This document shows, piece after piece, positions 16,444 to 25,553 of a DNA stretch of 51,073 nucleotides (positions are counted from its first letter, which is position 1; the number at the start of each line of letters is the position of its first letter). A program made the position numbers and the translations under genes. Location of the stretch: NCBI RefSeq assembly GCF_012103215.1, contig NZ_JAAVNE010000039.1:1-51073 (forward strand), written 5' to 3'. This DNA comes from Falsiroseomonas selenitidurans (GTDB taxonomy: Bacteria; Pseudomonadota; Alphaproteobacteria; Acetobacterales; Acetobacteraceae). A model generated the notes under the pieces. It was not told the origin of the DNA. It made no database searches and was given only the letters and a program-made list of their open reading frames with translations.

Positions 16444-17411
16444 GCCGCCACCCGGTGGCAGCGCGCGACATGCCCCTGCCCCAGCGCCACGTCCGGCGGC
16501 GGCTGCGCGCAATCCGCGCCGGCCCGCGGGCAGCGGTCGCGATAGGCGCAGCCCTCCGGCAGGCGGAACAGGTTGGGCGGCGGGCCGCCCACGGTGCGCG
16601 CGGCGCCGAGTTGCAGCCGTTCCGGCGTCGCGCCGATCAGGTTGGCGGTGTAGGGGTGCGACGGGCTGGCGAAGACGCGGCGCACCGGCCCGCTTTCCAC
16701 GATGGCGCCGGCATACATCACCGCCATCGCGTCGCAGTAATGCGCCACCACGCCCAGGTCGTGGGTGATGACCATGGCGCCGATGCCGGTGCGCCGCACC
16801 AGGTCGCGCAGCAGGTCCAGGATCTGCGCCTGCACCGTCACGTCCAGCCCCGTGGTCGGTTCGTCCGCGATCAGCAGCCGCGGTTCGTTCATCAGCGCCA
16901 GCGCGATCAGCACGCGCTGCGCCATGCCGCCCGAAAGCTCATGCGGCCAGGCGGCCATGCGCCGCGCCGGGTCCGGAATGCCGAGCGAGGCCAGCATCTC
17001 CACCGCGCGGTCCCGCGCCGCGCGCTCGCTCACCTGGCGATGCGCCCGATGGATGCGGATGAGCTGGTTGCCGATGCGGGTCAGCGGATCGAGCGAGGAT
17101 TTCGGGCTCTGCACCACCAGCGCGATGTCGCGGCCGCGCAGCGCGTTCACCTGCGCCTCGGGCATCGCCAGCAGATCCTGGCCCTGGAACAGCGCGCGGC
17201 CGCCGACGACACGGGCCGGCGGGCGCAGCAGGCCCATGATGGAGGTGGCGGTCAGCGACTTGCCGGCGCCGGTCTCCCCCACCAGGCCGAGGACCTGCCC
17301 GGCCTCCAGCGTGAAGGAGACGCCATTGAGCGCACGCGCGACGCGGATCTGGTTGTCCAGGTCGCGCGAGATGAAGTGGGTGTGCAGGTCTTCGACCGAT
17401 AGAAGCGTCAC
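16440..17411 (-). CDS. Oligopeptide/dipeptide ABC transporter ATP-binding protein (DppD/OppD type)
   Basis: The 323-residue ATPase has Walker A (GETGAGKSL), the Q-loop VVQSPKSSLDPLTR, the signature LSGGMAQRV, Walker B (LLIADEP), TGLD and the H-loop VITHDLG. A C-terminal oligopeptide-type region with Cys residues (CAYRDRCPRAGADC) follows. The start is GTG at 17411, preceded by AAGG; no ATG is available near the homologous start. It pairs with the following DppF-like ATPase to form the heterodimeric motor. Confidence 0.93.
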   Translation of the reverse strand: MTLLSVEDLHTHFISRDLDNQIRVARALNGVSFTLEAGQVLGLVGETGAGKSLTATSIMGLLRPPARVVGGRALFQGQDLLAMPEAQVNALRGRDIALVVQSPKSSLDPLTRIGNQLIRIHRAHRQVSERAARDRAVEMLASLGIPDPARRMAAWPHELSGGMAQRVLIALALMNEPRLLIADEPTTGLDVTVQAQILDLLRDLVRRTGIGAMVITHDLGVVAHYCDAMAVMYAGAIVESGPVRRVFASPSHPYTANLIGATPERLQLGAARTVGGPPPNLFRLPEGCAYRDRCPRAGADCAQPPPDVALGQGHVARCHRVAA

Positions 17412-17430
17412 CGTGCGGCCGCCTTGCGGA

Positions 17431-18306
17431 TCATCGCGTCGCCGCCTTCCGGCGGGGGTCGAGCATGTCCTGCATCCCGTCGCCCAGCATGTTCAGCCCC
17501 AGCACCATCAGGATCAGCGCCAGGCCCGGGAAGATGCCGACCCACCATTGGCCGGTGACGAGATACTCCGCACCCTGGCGGATCATGGCGCCCCATTCCG
17601 GCGTCGGCGGCTGGATGCCGACCCCGAGGAAGGCCAGCGTCGCGGAAATCCGCACGGCCCAGGCCGCGCGCACCGCGGTCTGCGCCATGGCGCCCTGGAT
17701 GGCGTTGGGCAGGATGTGCACGAACAGGATGCGCCAGGTGGGATTGCCGGCGGCGACGGCGGATTCCACGAAGGTGGAGCCGCGCAGCGCGATCACCTCC
17801 GCCCGCACCACGCGGGCGAAGACCGGACTGTCCAGGAAGCCGATCACCAGCACCACGTTCAGCAGCGAAGGCCCGGCGGCGGCCACCACGGCGAGTGCCA
17901 GGATGATGGAGGGAAACACGCGCAGCGCGTCGAAGCCGCGCATCATGATCTCGTCCGGCCAGCCGCCGCGATAGCCGGTGTAGAGGCCAAGCGGCACGCC
18001 CGCCAGCAGCCCCACCAGCACCGCCGGGATGGCGATGCCGAAGGCCCAGCCGGCGCCGGCGATGACGCGGGACAGCACATCCATGCCGTTGCCATCGGTG
18101 CCGAAGGGATGCGCCCCGCCCGGCGGCGCCAGCACGTTGCGCGGCTGCGCCAGCACCGGGTCGTAGGGCGTGAGCCAGGGGGCGAGGATCGCCATCAGCG
18201 CGAAGCCCAGCAGGATGGCCGCGCCGATCGCCAGCGTCGGGCTGCGCCGGGTGATGCCGGCGATGCGCAGCGCCCAGCGCGGCGGGGCGGCGACGGTGGC
18301 GCTCAT
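17431..18306 (-). CDS. Peptide-type ABC transporter permease (DppC/OppC type)
   Basis: The 291-residue inner-membrane permease has about six hydrophobic segments, the N-terminal OppC-type signature (LAPWLTPYDP), the GTDGNGMDVLSRVIAG motif and a BPD EAA loop (FVESAVAAGNPTWRILFVHILPN near 190-210). The start overlaps the DppB-like stop as ATGA. It forms the channel with the neighbouring DppB-like permease. Confidence 0.93.
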   Translation of the reverse strand: MSATVAAPPRWALRIAGITRRSPTLAIGAAILLGFALMAILAPWLTPYDPVLAQPRNVLAPPGGAHPFGTDGNGMDVLSRVIAGAGWAFGIAIPAVLVGLLAGVPLGLYTGYRGGWPDEIMMRGFDALRVFPSIILALAVVAAAGPSLLNVVLVIGFLDSPVFARVVRAEVIALRGSTFVESAVAAGNPTWRILFVHILPNAIQGAMAQTAVRAAWAVRISATLAFLGVGIQPPTPEWGAMIRQGAEYLVTGQWWVGIFPGLALILMVLGLNMLGDGMQDMLDPRRKAATR

Positions 18307-19313
18307 GGTGCCGCCCCGGCGCGTGGCTCGGTCAGCAGGACGAAGACGTCCACCACCAGGAACACCAGCACGGAGAACAGCGCCAGCACCAGCACATAGC
18401 CCTGCACCACGGCGAAATCCCCGGCAATGATGGCCGACAGCCCGTATTGCCCGAGCCCGCCCCAGGCGAAGACGTATTCGATGAGCGAGGTGGTGCCGAC
18501 CAGCCCGGTGATCTCCGTGCCGATGAAGGTCACCACCGGCGTCATGCTGTTGCGCAGGGCCATGGCGCGGATCTGCCGGTCGGGCAGCCCCTGCGCGCGG
18601 GCGTAGCGGATGTAGTCCGAGGCCAGCACCTCCAGCGCGATCGCCCGCGTCTGCTTGATGATCGGCGCGGCGGCGATGATGGCCACGCACAGCACGGGCA
18701 GGACCAGCTGGGCGAAGGCGGACCCGGCCGCCTCCCAATCCGCCGCCAGCAGCCCGTCGATCAGGTAGCTGCCGGTGACGCGGTCCGGCGGCGTCAGGAA
18801 CAGGTCGATCCGCCCCATGCCCGGCGGCGCCCAGCCCAGCAGGTAGAAGAAGACGAAGAGCATGATGAGGCCGAGCCAGTAGGTCGGCACGGAAAACCCG
18901 AGCAGCGACAGGAAGCGGGTGACCTGGTCGAAGCCGCCATCCGGGCGGAAGGCGGCGCGCAGCCCGGCAGGGATGCCGATGCCGGCGCCGATCAGCACGC
19001 CCCAGAACAGCAGTTCGATCGTCGCCGGCGCACGGTCCAGGATCTCCTCCAGCACCGGCCGGTTGCTGAGCCAGCTCTGGCCCAGATCGCCCTGCAGGAC
19101 GCGGCCGAAATAGACGCCGAACTGCACCCAGACCGGCTGGTCCAGCGCCAGGGAGGCGCGGACCAGGGCGATTTCCTCGGTCGTCGCGGTGGGGCCGGCC
19201 AGCAGCCCCACCGGGTCGCTGCCGCTGATGCGCACCAGCAGGAAGGTGAACAGCAGGATCACCGCCAGCAGCGGCACCACCAGAGCCAGGCGCCGGCCGA
19301 GCAGCCCGGCCAT
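18303..19313 (-). CDS. Peptide-type ABC transporter permease (DppB/OppB type)
   Basis: The 336-residue inner-membrane permease has an N-terminal membrane segment, the family feature LVRASLALDQPVWVQFGVYFGRVLQGDLGQS in its extracytoplasmic part, and about five further hydrophobic segments. The EAA-type loop is around YIRYARAQGLPDRQIRAMALRN. The ATG overlaps the upstream binding-protein stop by one base (TGATG). Motif order and position are standard for the family. Confidence 0.93.
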   Translation of the reverse strand: MAGLLGRRLALVVPLLAVILLFTFLLVRISGSDPVGLLAGPTATTEEIALVRASLALDQPVWVQFGVYFGRVLQGDLGQSWLSNRPVLEEILDRAPATIELLFWGVLIGAGIGIPAGLRAAFRPDGGFDQVTRFLSLLGFSVPTYWLGLIMLFVFFYLLGWAPPGMGRIDLFLTPPDRVTGSYLIDGLLAADWEAAGSAFAQLVLPVLCVAIIAAAPIIKQTRAIALEVLASDYIRYARAQGLPDRQIRAMALRNSMTPVVTFIGTEITGLVGTTSLIEYVFAWGGLGQYGLSAIIAGDFAVVQGYVLVLALFSVLVFLVVDVFVLLTEPRAGAAP

Positions 19314-20896
19314 CAGCCCACCTTCAGGTCGTACCAGCGCTCATGGTCGTCCGGATGCGGGCACCAGCCGGAGATGTTGGGCGCCATCGCCTCCCACACG
19401 CTGGGGTAGACGGTGACGATCCAGGGCGCCTCCTCCATCCACAGCGCCTGCGCCTGGCGCATCAGCTCGTTGCGCCGCGGCACGTCCAGGCTCTGCCGCG
19501 CCTCGTCGATCAGCGCATCCATGCGCGGGTCGGCGAAGCGGGCGCGGTTGGAAACGCCACGCGAATGCGCCAGCAGGTAGGTGGTGTAGACCGGGTCCAG
19601 CACGATGGGCCCGTCCTCAAAGGCGAACATCGGCATGTCCTGCCGCGCCGGGGCGCCGCGCGCGCGCATGTCGCTGTCGCTGATGCGCACCGCGCGCGCC
19701 TTCACGCCGATGGCCTGCAGCTGCGAGGCCACCTGGATGGACAGCGCCTCCTCCCAGTTGAAGATCTGGCTGTAGAAGATCTCCAGCTCCTGGCTGAAGT
19801 CGAAATTCGCCTGCGCCAGCAGCGCCTTGGCCTTCGCCGGGTCGTGGTCGTAGCTGAAGGCGCTGGGGTCGTAGCCGGCGACGATGGGCGGGATGATGGA
19901 CCGCGCCTGCTCGGCCAGGCCGAAATAGACGCCCTGGATCAGCGCCTGCTTGTCCACCGCGTAGTTCAGCGCCTGCCGCACCAGCTTGTTGTCGAAGGGC
20001 TTGAAGCGCAGGTTCATGCGGATGGAGGAGATGGTACGGCCGAAGCTGTCCTGCGCCTTCACCCTTCGGTCGGACCGCAGCTCCGCCACCTGCTGCAGCA
20101 GCGGCCGGTGGATCCACTGAACCTGGCCGCTGCGCAGCAGCGTGATGCGGGACGCGGCGGAGGGCACGGCACGGAAGATCACGCGGTTGAAATGCGGTTC
20201 CTCCCGGAAGTAGTTCGGGTTCGCCACGAAGATCGCCTGCTCGCCGGCGCGCAGCGTCTCCAGGTGATAGGCGCCGAAGCCGGCGGTGTGGCTTTCCATC
20301 CACTTCAGGCCCCAGGGGTCCTCGGCGGTGGCGTGCTTCTTCACCTCCGTGCTGTCGTAGATGCCGGGCACATACAGCGTCAGCGCGGAAAGCAGGATCA
20401 GGCTGGGGGCGGAGAGCGTGAACACCACCTCGTAGCGCGATTGCGCCTTCACGGCGGTGACGTTGGCGACATTGGCGATGAAATTGCCGGTGCGGCGCTG
20501 GGCGAAGGACTTGGCCCAGCTCCATTCCACATCGGCGGCCGTCAGCTCGTTGCCATAGGGGCTCTTCACGCCCTGGCGCAGCTTGAATACCCAGCTCTTG
20601 CCATCGGCGGAGCTGGTCCAGCTTTCCGCCAGATGGCCCTCGATCACGTCCGGGTTCAGGTAGGGGCGGCCGTTGCGCAGGGTGCGGCCGTAGCGGGTGA
20701 GCCCCTCATAGACCTGCACCACCACTTCCTGCGTGCCGGGGCGCAGCGCGTCACCGTCGAAGCCCTCCGGCGCGCCGGGGGCGGCCAGCAGCAGCGTGCG
20801 GCCGCCACGCTGGGCCAGCACCGCGGGGGCGCCGAGGGACGATCCGGCGGCGAGCGCCGCGGTGCCGAGCAGGAGGTCGCGCCGTTCGATGGTCAT
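19313..20896 (-). CDS. ABC transporter substrate-binding protein, family 5, with Tat-like signal
   Basis: A 527-residue periplasmic binding protein. The N-terminus ERRDLLLG followed by a hydrophobic stretch and AVLAQ suggests export by the Tat route. Family-5 landmarks are the YEGLTRYGRTLRNG region, LAESWTSSADGKSWVFKLRQGV, the FKPFDNKLVRQALNYAVDK region and the C-terminal DLKVG. It is the first gene of the six-gene unit with DppB, DppC, DppD, DppF and the class II aldolase-like protein. The upstream Shine-Dalgarno match (AAGGGA, about 12 bases away) is poor, so the exact start is less certain than the family. Confidence 0.9.
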   Translation of the reverse strand: MTIERRDLLLGTAALAAGSSLGAPAVLAQRGGRTLLLAAPGAPEGFDGDALRPGTQEVVVQVYEGLTRYGRTLRNGRPYLNPDVIEGHLAESWTSSADGKSWVFKLRQGVKSPYGNELTAADVEWSWAKSFAQRRTGNFIANVANVTAVKAQSRYEVVFTLSAPSLILLSALTLYVPGIYDSTEVKKHATAEDPWGLKWMESHTAGFGAYHLETLRAGEQAIFVANPNYFREEPHFNRVIFRAVPSAASRITLLRSGQVQWIHRPLLQQVAELRSDRRVKAQDSFGRTISSIRMNLRFKPFDNKLVRQALNYAVDKQALIQGVYFGLAEQARSIIPPIVAGYDPSAFSYDHDPAKAKALLAQANFDFSQELEIFYSQIFNWEEALSIQVASQLQAIGVKARAVRISDSDMRARGAPARQDMPMFAFEDGPIVLDPVYTTYLLAHSRGVSNRARFADPRMDALIDEARQSLDVPRRNELMRQAQALWMEEAPWIVTVYPSVWEAMAPNISGWCPHPDDHERWYDLKVG

Positions 20897-20928
20897 GACA
20901 TTGTGGTCCCTTCTTCGCCCCGGGCGCA

Positions 20929-20957
20929 TTGACACCGCTCCCGCCGAAGATTTCAAG
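20929..20957 (+). promoter_or_regulatory. Possible promoter for the D-aminoacylase-type gene
   Basis: A perfect -35 hexamer TTGACA (20929-20934) lies in the 112-base gap between the divergent genes at 20896 and 21009. At the right spacing (17 bases) the -10 position reads TTCAAG, a poor match, so this is only a candidate. Confidence 0.3.
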
Positions 20958-21008
20958 TCTGGGATGCAACTGCGCTGGCAGGCGCATCTCAGCCAGAGGG
21001 GCCCCTTC

Positions 21009-22721
21009 ATGCACGACCTCGTCATCCGCGGCGGCACCATCGTGGACGGCACCGGCCAGCCCGCCTTCACCGGCGACCTGGCGATCGATGGCGACCGCAT
21101 TGCCCAGGTCGGCGGCAAGGCCGGGCCGGGGCGGCGGGAGGTGCAGGCCGAGGGAAGGCTGGTGACGCCGGGCTGGGTGGACGTCCACACCCACTACGAT
21201 GGCCAGGCCACCTGGGACCCGGTGCTGGCGCCCTCCGTCTGGCACGGCGCCACCACGGTGCTGTTCGGCAATTGCGGCGTCGGCTTCGCGCCGGTCCGCC
21301 AGCGCGACCACAAGGCGCTGATCGATCTGATGGAAGGGGTGGAGGACATCCCCGGCATCACCCTGACCGAGGGGCTGAAGTGGAACTGGGAAAGCTTCCC
21401 GGAATACCTGGACGTGCTCGGCTCCATGCCGCGCACCATCGATGTCGGCGCCCAGATCGCCCACCACCCGCTGCGCGTCTATGTGATGGGCGAGCGCGGG
21501 CTGAACCGCCAGGCCGCCACGGCGGAGGACATGGAGGCGATGGCGACGCTGACGGAGCAGGCGCTGCGCGCCGGCGCCTTCGGCTTCACCACCTCCCGCA
21601 CCGACCAGCACAAGACGCCGACCGGCGATCTGGTGCCCGGCCGCTATGCGGAGGAGAAGGAATTGCTGGCCATCGGCCGCGCCATGGGCCGCGCCGGCCG
21701 CGGCACCTTCGGCATGCTGTCAGATTTCGAGGATGAGACAGCCGATTTCCGCTGGATGCGGGAATTCGCCGCGCTCTCCGGCCGCCCGGTGTGGTTCCTG
21801 CTGACCGACCGCAACTACGACCCGAAGCGCTGGCGCCGGCTGATGGCGGGCGTCGTGGCGGCGCGGGCGGAAGGCCTGCCGCTGTCCGCGCAGGTGGCCT
21901 CCCGCCCCGTCGGGCTGATCCTCGGCCTCACCACCTCGCTGAACCCTTTTGCCCTGCGCGAGGGCTTCCATGAACTGGCGAACCTGCCGCCGGCGGAACA
22001 ACTGACGAAGCTTCGGGAGCCGGCGGTTCGGGCAAAAATCCTGGCGGAGGAGGCCTCGGCGCGGCTGCTGCATGTGGTGCCGCCGCTGTCGCGGCAGATC
22101 GCCACGCGCTGGGACAACATGTTCGCCCTCGGCGACCCGCCGGACTACGAGCCGCCGCCGGAACGCTCCATCGCCGCGCTGGCCGCGAAGGCCGGGCAGG
22201 ATCCGGTTGCCTTCTGCTACGACTACCTGACCGGCGGCGATGGCGGGCGGATGCTGTATTTCCCCGTGGTCAACTACGTCGGCGGCGACCTGTCCGTGGT
22301 GCGGGAGATGATGGTCCATCCGCACACGGTGAACGGGCTGTCCGATGGCGGCGCGCATTGCGGCGTGATCTGCGACGCCTCCATGCCGACCTTCATGCTG
22401 ACCCATTGGGTGCGCGACCGCGCGCGCGGGGACCGCGTGCCGCTGGAATTCGCCGTGCAGCGGCAGACCAGCGAGACGGCGGATTTCTTCGGCATGACCG
22501 ATCGCGGCCGGCTGCAGGTGGGCAAGAAGGCCGATGTGAACGTCATCGACCTCGCCGCCCTGCGCCTGCACCACCCGGAGATGATCTACGACCTGCCCGC
22601 CGGCGGCCGCCGGCTGGTGCAGCGCGTCGATGGCTACGACATGACCATCGTCTCCGGCCAGCCGATCATGGAGAAGGGGCAGGAGACCGGCGCACGGCCG
22701 GGGCGGCTGGTGCGCGGCTGA
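21009..22721 (+). CDS. N-acyl-D-amino-acid deacylase-type amidohydrolase
   Basis: A 570-residue metal-dependent hydrolase of the D-aminoacylase branch of the amidohydrolase superfamily. The N-terminal metal motif is VDVHTHYDGQATWDP, followed by the family's SVWHGATTVLFGNCGVGFAPV region. HHPLRVYVMG, GLSDGGAHCG and the C-terminal GKKADVNVIDL support the call. The ATG has AGAGGGG 8 bases upstream. It is divergent from the peptide-transporter operon and ends 7 bases before the convergent N-formylglutamate amidohydrolase gene. Members act on N-acyl-D-amino acids or cyclic relatives, so it may process material imported by the adjacent Dpp-type system. It could also be an enamidase-like enzyme. Confidence 0.87.
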   Translation: MHDLVIRGGTIVDGTGQPAFTGDLAIDGDRIAQVGGKAGPGRREVQAEGRLVTPGWVDVHTHYDGQATWDPVLAPSVWHGATTVLFGNCGVGFAPVRQRDHKALIDLMEGVEDIPGITLTEGLKWNWESFPEYLDVLGSMPRTIDVGAQIAHHPLRVYVMGERGLNRQAATAEDMEAMATLTEQALRAGAFGFTTSRTDQHKTPTGDLVPGRYAEEKELLAIGRAMGRAGRGTFGMLSDFEDETADFRWMREFAALSGRPVWFLLTDRNYDPKRWRRLMAGVVAARAEGLPLSAQVASRPVGLILGLTTSLNPFALREGFHELANLPPAEQLTKLREPAVRAKILAEEASARLLHVVPPLSRQIATRWDNMFALGDPPDYEPPPERSIAALAAKAGQDPVAFCYDYLTGGDGGRMLYFPVVNYVGGDLSVVREMMVHPHTVNGLSDGGAHCGVICDASMPTFMLTHWVRDRARGDRVPLEFAVQRQTSETADFFGMTDRGRLQVGKKADVNVIDLAALRLHHPEMIYDLPAGGRRLVQRVDGYDMTIVSGQPIMEKGQETGARPGRLVRG

Positions 22722-22728
22722 GGCCGAT

Positions 22729-23463
22729 TCACCGCAGCAGCGGCCGGATCACCCCCGCCAGGCGCAGCGCCCAGGATTCGATGCCGGCCGGGCTGCCCAG
22801 CAGGTCCTGCCGCACCTCGATCAGCGCGGCGGGGATGCCGCGCGCATCGCCATGCACGGGCACGGTGAAATCCATCTCGGGCTCGATGCGGTAGGGCTCG
22901 TTGTCACCCACCGTCAGCGCCGGGTCGGCGCGCAGCCCGGCGATCAGCGCGGCGCCGAAATCCGTCGCCGCGCCGTACAGCACGCCGGCCTGCCAGGGCC
23001 GCGCCGCGCCCAGGAACACCGGGGTGAAGCTGTGCACGCCCAGCAGCCAGCGCCGCCCCGGCAGCATCGCCGCCACCTGCTGCTGGAAGGGGGTGAAGAA
23101 AAGCGCCTCGCGTTCCGCCGCCGCCGCCGCCGGCAACGCCTGGTTGCCCGGGATGTCGGTGGCCTCGCTGCGGGCGGGGATGCTGCTGGGCACGCCCGGC
23201 GGGCGGTTGCAGTCGATCAGCAGGCGCGAATAGCCGGACAGCACCAGCGGCGCGTCCAGCAGCGCCGCCAGCCGCCCGGCCAGCGCCGCGGCGCCGATGT
23301 CCCAGGCGATGTGGCGCTGCAATGCCGCCGGTGGCAGCCCCAGCGCGTGGTAGCGGGCGGGGATGTGGTTGCTGGCGTGTTCGCACACCAGCAGCAGCGG
23401 CGCGGCGCCGCCAGGATTCACCAGGCTGGCGGCCGGCGGATCCGGTTCAGCCCGTGATTTCAT
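22729..23463 (-). CDS. N-formylglutamate amidohydrolase-family protein
   Basis: A 244-residue protein of the FGase family, which releases formate from N-formylglutamate or related N-formyl acids. Visible features are LLVCEHASNHIPARY near the N-terminus (metal and substrate motif), HIAWDIGAAALA, YSRLLIDCNR, GVHSFTPVF and VEVRQDL-like IEVRQDLLG near the end. It overlaps the 3' end of the upstream transglutaminase-like gene by 17 bases. No other histidine-degradation gene is nearby, so a role in hut-type catabolism is not supported. Deformylation of a ring-cleavage product would fit the context. Confidence 0.87.
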   Translation of the reverse strand: MKSRAEPDPPAASLVNPGGAAPLLLVCEHASNHIPARYHALGLPPAALQRHIAWDIGAAALAGRLAALLDAPLVLSGYSRLLIDCNRPPGVPSSIPARSEATDIPGNQALPAAAAAEREALFFTPFQQQVAAMLPGRRWLLGVHSFTPVFLGAARPWQAGVLYGAATDFGAALIAGLRADPALTVGDNEPYRIEPEMDFTVPVHGDARGIPAALIEVRQDLLGSPAGIESWALRLAGVIRPLLR

Positions 23464-24256
23464 CCGTCACCACCTCGAAGCCGGCCAGGGTGCAGGGACC
23501 GAAGGTGGTGGCGATGGCGACGTCCGTCGCATCCCGCCCGCGCGCCATCAGGATGCGGCCGATGCGCGGGGTGTTGTTGCGCGCATCGAAGGTGTGCCAG
23601 GCGCCGTCCAGATACACCTCGAACCAGGCGGCGAAATCCATCGGGCCATAGGGCGGCGGCATGCCGATATCGCCGAGGTAGCCGGTGCAGTAGCGGGCCG
23701 GGATGTTCACGCAGCGGCACAGGGTCACCGCCAGATGCGCGAAGTCGCGGCAGACGCCCACCTTCTCCCGGTGCGCGTCGGCGGCGCTGCGGGTGGCGCT
23801 GGCCTGCATGTAGTCGAAGGTGATGTGGTTGTGCGCGAAGTCGCAGATCGCCTGCACCCGGTCCCAGCCGGTGGGGCCCTGGCCGAACCTGGCCCAGGCG
23901 AAATCGGCCAGCTTGTCGGTGTCGCAGTAGCGGCTGCCCAGCAGGTAGACCAGCGCCTCGTCCGGCAGCGCCTCCACCGGGTGCTGCCGCGCCGCGCGGT
24001 GCACCGGGTCCGTGGCGCCGGAATCCTGCACCTCGAAGCGGGTGTGGATCGCCAGCCGCCCGGCGGGGGCGACGATGCGCGTGCAGGTATTGCCGAAGCC
24101 GTCCAGATAATCCCGCGACGGCACCGGCGGGTCGAAGCGCAGCGCGTGCGGGCCCAGCAGATCCGGCAGGCGGGAGGGGTGCGGGGAGATCATCAGCAGC
24201 ATCGGGGTCGGCTGGGGGCAGTCGTAGGTGATCTGGCAGCCGGCGCGGATGCGCAT
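23447..24256 (-). CDS. Transglutaminase-like cysteine protease-fold protein
   Basis: A 269-residue protein with the transglutaminase-like core: Cys169 (GVCRDFAHLA), His221 and Asp224 (WHTFDARN). The N-terminal half is a beta-rich domain common in bacterial members. No signal peptide or membrane segment is seen, so it is cytoplasmic. The start ATG 24256 has AAGGAG 8 bases upstream; a longer frame exists but lacks this site. It is transcribed with the N-formylglutamate amidohydrolase-like gene and is divergent from the GlxA-type regulator, which may control it. Substrate unknown; such proteins often act as peptidases or amidases. Confidence 0.87.
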   Translation of the reverse strand: MRIRAGCQITYDCPQPTPMLLMISPHPSRLPDLLGPHALRFDPPVPSRDYLDGFGNTCTRIVAPAGRLAIHTRFEVQDSGATDPVHRAARQHPVEALPDEALVYLLGSRYCDTDKLADFAWARFGQGPTGWDRVQAICDFAHNHITFDYMQASATRSAADAHREKVGVCRDFAHLAVTLCRCVNIPARYCTGYLGDIGMPPPYGPMDFAAWFEVYLDGAWHTFDARNNTPRIGRILMARGRDATDVAIATTFGPCTLAGFEVVTDEITG

Positions 24257-24384
24257 GCTGGACTCCTTTCCAATGGTCGCGGACGGAACACCGTCAACGG
24301 AATGATGTGGCCAGGGTTGCACATCCGGCGTCCCGGCGCGCGCCTGGTGTCGGCAGGCCCGGTGCGCCGATCAAGAGGTTGACA

Positions 24385-24414
24385 ATGAAGGCTTGCTACC
24401 GAGCGCCGACATGA
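24385..24414 (+). CDS. Possible 9-residue leader peptide before the GlxA-type regulator
   Basis: AAGAGG (24373-24378), 6 bases of spacing and ATG open the frame MKACYRAPT. Its TGA overlaps the regulator's ATG as ATGA, the same junction used between genes elsewhere in the window. It may couple or tune translation of the regulator. A frame this short could be chance, and a TTGACA hexamer inside the site gives another possible reading. Confidence 0.25.
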   Translation: MKACYRAPT

Positions 24415-25553
24415 CCCTCAACCAGCCTACCCTTGGTAGACAGAGCGCCGGCCACGCGCCACCATTGCGCGACATCATGCCGAGCACGACGCGCCGCCGC
24501 TTCCCCGCTTCCGGCCCACCCGACCCGCGCGGCCCGGTGCAACGGGACGCCTTGCGGCTGGTGCAGGCAGCGGGGCAGCGCCCGCAGCGCATCGGCTTCC
24601 TGCTGATCCCCGGCTTCGCCATGCTGGCCTATGCCTGTGCCATGGAACCGCTGCGCGGCGCCAACGACCTGGCGGAGACCGAGTTGTACCACTGGGTGCA
24701 TGTCTCCCCGGACGGGCTGCCGGTGCGCGCTTCCAATGGCGTGTCCATCGTCGCCGACCAGGGCATCGACCAGCCGGGCCAGGTGGATTGGCTGTTCGTC
24801 TGCGCCGGCGGCAACCCGGCCGCCTTCGACGACCCCGCGACCCTCGCCTGGCTGCGCGCCCAGGCGGCGCGCGGCATCCGGCTCGGCGGCGTCTCCGGCG
24901 GCCCCTATATCCTGGCGCGCGCCGGGCTGCTGGAGGGACACCGCTGCACGGCGCATTGGGAATACATTCCCGCAATGACGGAGCGCTTCCCCAACCTGCT
25001 GCTGACGCGGTCGCTGTACGAGGTGGACCGCGACCGCTGCACCGCCTCCGGCGGCACCGCCGCGCTCGACATGATGCTGGCGCTGATCGAGGTGCAGCAT
25101 GGCCGGCCGCTGTCCCGCGCCGTGGCCGACTGGTTCCTGCACACCAGGCAGCGCGCCGGCGACGAACCGCAGCGCATGGGCCTGCGCGAGCGCTACGACA
25201 CCGGCCATGCCAGCCTGCTGGCGGTGCTGGAACGGATGGAACAGGCCATCGAGGACCCGCTGCCGCGGGAGGCCCTGGCCCGCCTCGCCGGGCTTTCGGT
25301 GCGGCAGCTGGAACGCATCTTCCGCAGCCATCTGGGCCGCACCATCGGCGCCCACTACCTGGGCCTGCGGCTGGACCATGCGCGCCGCCTGCTGCAGCAG
25401 ACGCCGCTCTCGGTGCTGGAGGTGGCGATGGCCTGCGGCTTCGTCAGCGCGGCGCATTTCTCCCGCGCCTATGCCGCGCGCTTCAGCCGTTCCCCCCGCC
25501 AGGACCGGGCGGGCGTGCCCAGGAAGCTCAGCGCTGACCGTCCCAGCGGCTGA
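24411..25553 (+). CDS. GlxA/GbdR-type transcriptional regulator (DJ-1/PfpI domain plus AraC HTH)
   Basis: The 380-residue product has an N-terminal extension of about 60 residues. A DJ-1/PfpI domain (about 60-230) follows from IGFLLIPGFAMLAYACAMEPLR, and an AraC-type double helix-turn-helix covers about 270-365 (LARLAGLSVRQLERIFR and LEVAMACGFVSAAHFSRAY). The nucleophile position of DJ-1 enzymes reads VSGGPYILAR, so the domain senses rather than catalyses. Relatives control catabolism of betaine, carnitine and similar quaternary amines. ATG 24411 is chosen for its ATGA overlap with a possible leader frame; ATG 24477 is the alternative. The 3' end overlaps the convergent DUF1185 gene by 26 bases. 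Confidence 0.88.
   Translation: MTLNQPTLGRQSAGHAPPLRDIMPSTTRRRFPASGPPDPRGPVQRDALRLVQAAGQRPQRIGFLLIPGFAMLAYACAMEPLRGANDLAETELYHWVHVSPDGLPVRASNGVSIVADQGIDQPGQVDWLFVCAGGNPAAFDDPATLAWLRAQAARGIRLGGVSGGPYILARAGLLEGHRCTAHWEYIPAMTERFPNLLLTRSLYEVDRDRCTASGGTAALDMMLALIEVQHGRPLSRAVADWFLHTRQRAGDEPQRMGLRERYDTGHASLLAVLERMEQAIEDPLPREALARLAGLSVRQLERIFRSHLGRTIGAHYLGLRLDHARRLLQQTPLSVLEVAMACGFVSAAHFSRAYAARFSRSPRQDRAGVPRKLSADRPSG

Noticed and set aside
23110..23145. Run of GCC-type triplets resembling a simple repeat
   Set aside because: It is in frame and encodes the Ala-rich segment of the N-formylglutamate amidohydrolase-like protein; no independent repeat is needed to explain it.
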